NCBI GenBank assembly: GCA_021108275.1
Contig: JAIORD010000053.1
Span: forward strand, 1 to 63,711
DNA from: Methanococcoides sp.
GTDB lineage: Archaea; Halobacteriota; Methanosarcinia; Methanosarcinales; Methanosarcinaceae
DNA length: 63,711 bases
Direction of reading: 5' to 3'
In this document: piece by piece, positions 62,330 to 63,711 of the stretch
Position numbering within the stretch: position 1 is the first letter of the stretch
Layout: the number at the start of each line of letters is the position of its first letter
The notes under the pieces: generated by a model
The model's input: only the letters and a program-made list of their open reading frames with translations
Database searches by the model: none
Told to the model about the DNA's origin: nothing
Made by a program: the position numbers and the translations under genes

Positions 62330-63711
62330 ATGAATTTAATGCCAGATTTTATCAAACGGAACGATCCATGTGCACACGGGCAGTTGGTACTGTCTATGAT
62401 CTTCATGTTCACGTTCCTTGCATTCCCTTTTATTGAGGTTAATGTTCTGATAATCATATTTCTGGTTATGCTTATAGCTTTCAGGTATCTTGAGATCAAC
62501 CCACATCTATTGAAAAGTCTTGACACGATGCTCAGGACGAGATCAACACAGGCATTTGTCGCCTCGATATTAATACTGTTCCTGGTAAGTTTCGTACTTG
62601 ATTCCTTTGCCTACAACTATCCGATATTCGTTATAGGACAGGTCGTTGCCATTTCAACTATAGGATTAGGTTCTGCAACGTTGGTTCGCTGTCATAAGGA
62701 ATCAACATACATGAAGGGGAAATCTCCGGAAAGGGGTCTCAAAAATGATGAGATGAGGATCAATTTCATACCCTCAAGCATTACGATGCTTATAGTCGGA
62801 ATAATCTTTGCATCACTGGCTGGTTTTTGGATAGTCTACTGGCAGGGTGCGAACATATCTTATAATATGATATTCTTCGTAGCAGTGATAGGTTCAATAA
62901 CTGCCGGATTGTTCGAATCGATCCCTTCAAAGATAGATAAGAACATATCCATTCCACTTGGCTCAGGTATGGCAATGTGGTTGTTCTTCTCATTTGGATA
63001 TTCGATCCCAACGAACCAAATACTGTTCGCACTCCTCTTTTCGATGTTCCTCGGTTATCTTGCATATTATGCAAAGATAGCTGACATCTCTGCTTCCCTT
63101 AGTGCAACCCTTATCGGTGTACTGATAATCGCATTCAGTAACATCTACTGGTTCGTACTTCTTCTGACATTTTTCATTCTTGGCGGGATGTTCACTAAAT
63201 ATAAGTACAAGCTCAAAGAATCAATGGGCATCGCAGAAGGAAAGGGCGGGGTTCGCACATACGAAAATGTGTTCAGTAATAGTACAGCCGCCCTTATACT
63301 TGCGATTGCATATGGTATCTATCCTCAGTACGGTGAACTGATCATATTTGCATATCTTGGTACAGTAGCAACAGCTGCGGGTGATACTCTTGCAAGTGAG
63401 ATTGGTACGACTGCACAACAGCAACCAAGGATGATAACAAGTCTGAAACCCGTAAAAACCGGGATCGATGGCGGGGTGACCTTACTTGGTGAGCTCTCAT
63501 CGATCGGCGGGTCTGCAATAATTGCAATTTTCGCTATCATGTTCGCAATGGTCGACAGTTTTTATGCAGCTCTGATCATAACAATCGCTGGAGGATTTTT
63601 GGGCACGAACATCGACAGTCTTCTCGGAGCAACCCTGCAGAGTAGGGGTTTGTTGACCAATAGTGGTGTAAATTTCGTTGCTACTTTTGCAGGTGCAATT
63701 ATTTCTGCAGG
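62330..63711 (+). CDS. DUF92/TIGR00297 membrane protein, cut by the window end
   Basis: A frame from ATG 62330 runs open to the end of the window (460 codons seen), so the protein is partial at its C-terminus. It has at least twelve hydrophobic helices. The N-terminal part FIKRNDPCAHGQLVLSMIF has a His/Gly segment and later ESIPSKIDKNISIPLGSG resembles the cytidylyltransferase/dolichol-kinase motif. The region GTVATAAGDTLASEIGTTA and KTGIDGGVTLLGELSSIGGSA is the DUF92 signature. Its plant relative phosphorylates phytyl phosphate, so an isoprenoid-phosphate kinase is possible. It is not a shadow frame. Confidence 0.85.
   Translation, partial: MNLMPDFIKRNDPCAHGQLVLSMIFMFTFLAFPFIEVNVLIIIFLVMLIAFRYLEINPHLLKSLDTMLRTRSTQAFVASILILFLVSFVLDSFAYNYPIFVIGQVVAISTIGLGSATLVRCHKESTYMKGKSPERGLKNDEMRINFIPSSITMLIVGIIFASLAGFWIVYWQGANISYNMIFFVAVIGSITAGLFESIPSKIDKNISIPLGSGMAMWLFFSFGYSIPTNQILFALLFSMFLGYLAYYAKIADISASLSATLIGVLIIAFSNIYWFVLLLTFFILGGMFTKYKYKLKESMGIAEGKGGVRTYENVFSNSTAALILAIAYGIYPQYGELIIFAYLGTVATAAGDTLASEIGTTAQQQPRMITSLKPVKTGIDGGVTLLGELSSIGGSAIIAIFAIMFAMVDSFYAALIITIAGGFLGTNIDSLLGATLQSRGLLTNSGVNFVATFAGAIISA

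Noticed and set aside
1-63711. CRISPR arrays, insertion sequences, integrases and prophage genes
   Set aside because: I saw no regularly spaced repeats, transposase or integrase motifs, or terminal inverted repeats with target duplications anywhere in the window.

Overview
The window reads as archaeal chromosome, most likely a methylotrophic methanogen of the Methanosarcinales (Methanococcoides/Methanolobus-like). Grounds: archaeal information-processing genes (Rpo4/RpoF, L21e, Pus10, TrmY, KsgA/Dim1 beside a DUF655 protein), membrane-anchored LonB, the archaeal GHMP-type shikimate kinase, a PGF-pre-PGF surface protein, frequent TTG/GTG starts, GGTGAT-type ribosome binding sites, and AT-rich spacers with TATA boxes. 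No methanogenesis gene lies in the window, so the genus is inference.

Layout. 1-9.6 kb: LrgA/LrgB pair, DEAD-box helicase, a methyltransferase-like membrane protein, a small internally repeated protein, UPF0248/DUF504, a secreted cohesin-domain protein without a normal start codon, a 42-aa Cys/His protein, tRNA-Leu(UAA), an RNase Z-like hydrolase, a phosphoesterase and an AIM24-family protein. 9.9-11.7 kb: META-domain lipoprotein and DUF21/CNNM membrane protein. 11.9-16.9 kb: a translation block, TrmY-Pus10-L21e-Rpo4-DUF655-KsgA-HemK-like methylase, in which Pus10 makes pseudouridine 54 in tRNA and TrmY methylates it. 17.0-22.8 kb: two tandem HyuA-like paralogues, shikimate kinase, chorismate mutase and PurE. 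23.2-27.8 kb: LonB-TldD-PmbA, with lonB and tldD overlapping.

27.9-32.6 kb is a patch of rearrangement or decay: a REC-PAS protein, a PGF-pre-PGF protein, a P-type ATPase lacking its first third, and a carboxymuconolactone-decarboxylase-like gene broken by two TAA codons. 32.7-37.3 kb: a membrane protein, a LysE exporter, the two-gene 2-oxoacid:ferredoxin oxidoreductase and a VOC protein. 37.4-40.4 kb is the most unusual block: three consecutive secreted proteins carrying cohesin and dockerin modules, one of them membrane-anchored and one a beta-propeller with both modules. Neither glycoside hydrolases nor other cellulosome enzymes are nearby.

40.5-48.5 kb: a rubredoxin-FMN oxidoreductase fusion, citrate synthase and AcnA-type aconitase in tandem, and a convergent AcnB-type aconitase. 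With the 2-oxoacid oxidoreductase these belong to the oxidative branch from oxaloacetate to 2-oxoglutarate, although isocitrate dehydrogenase is absent from the window. 48.9-56.1 kb: PncB, an EamA transporter, a 32-aa membrane peptide, and a three-gene MacB-like exporter (permease, COG1361 adaptor, ATPase) divergent from a membrane protein/winged-helix pair. 56.3-63.7 kb: an AhpD-like protein, a 1049-aa secreted TPR protein, diaminopimelate decarboxylase, a sirtuin, and a DUF92 membrane protein cut by the window end.
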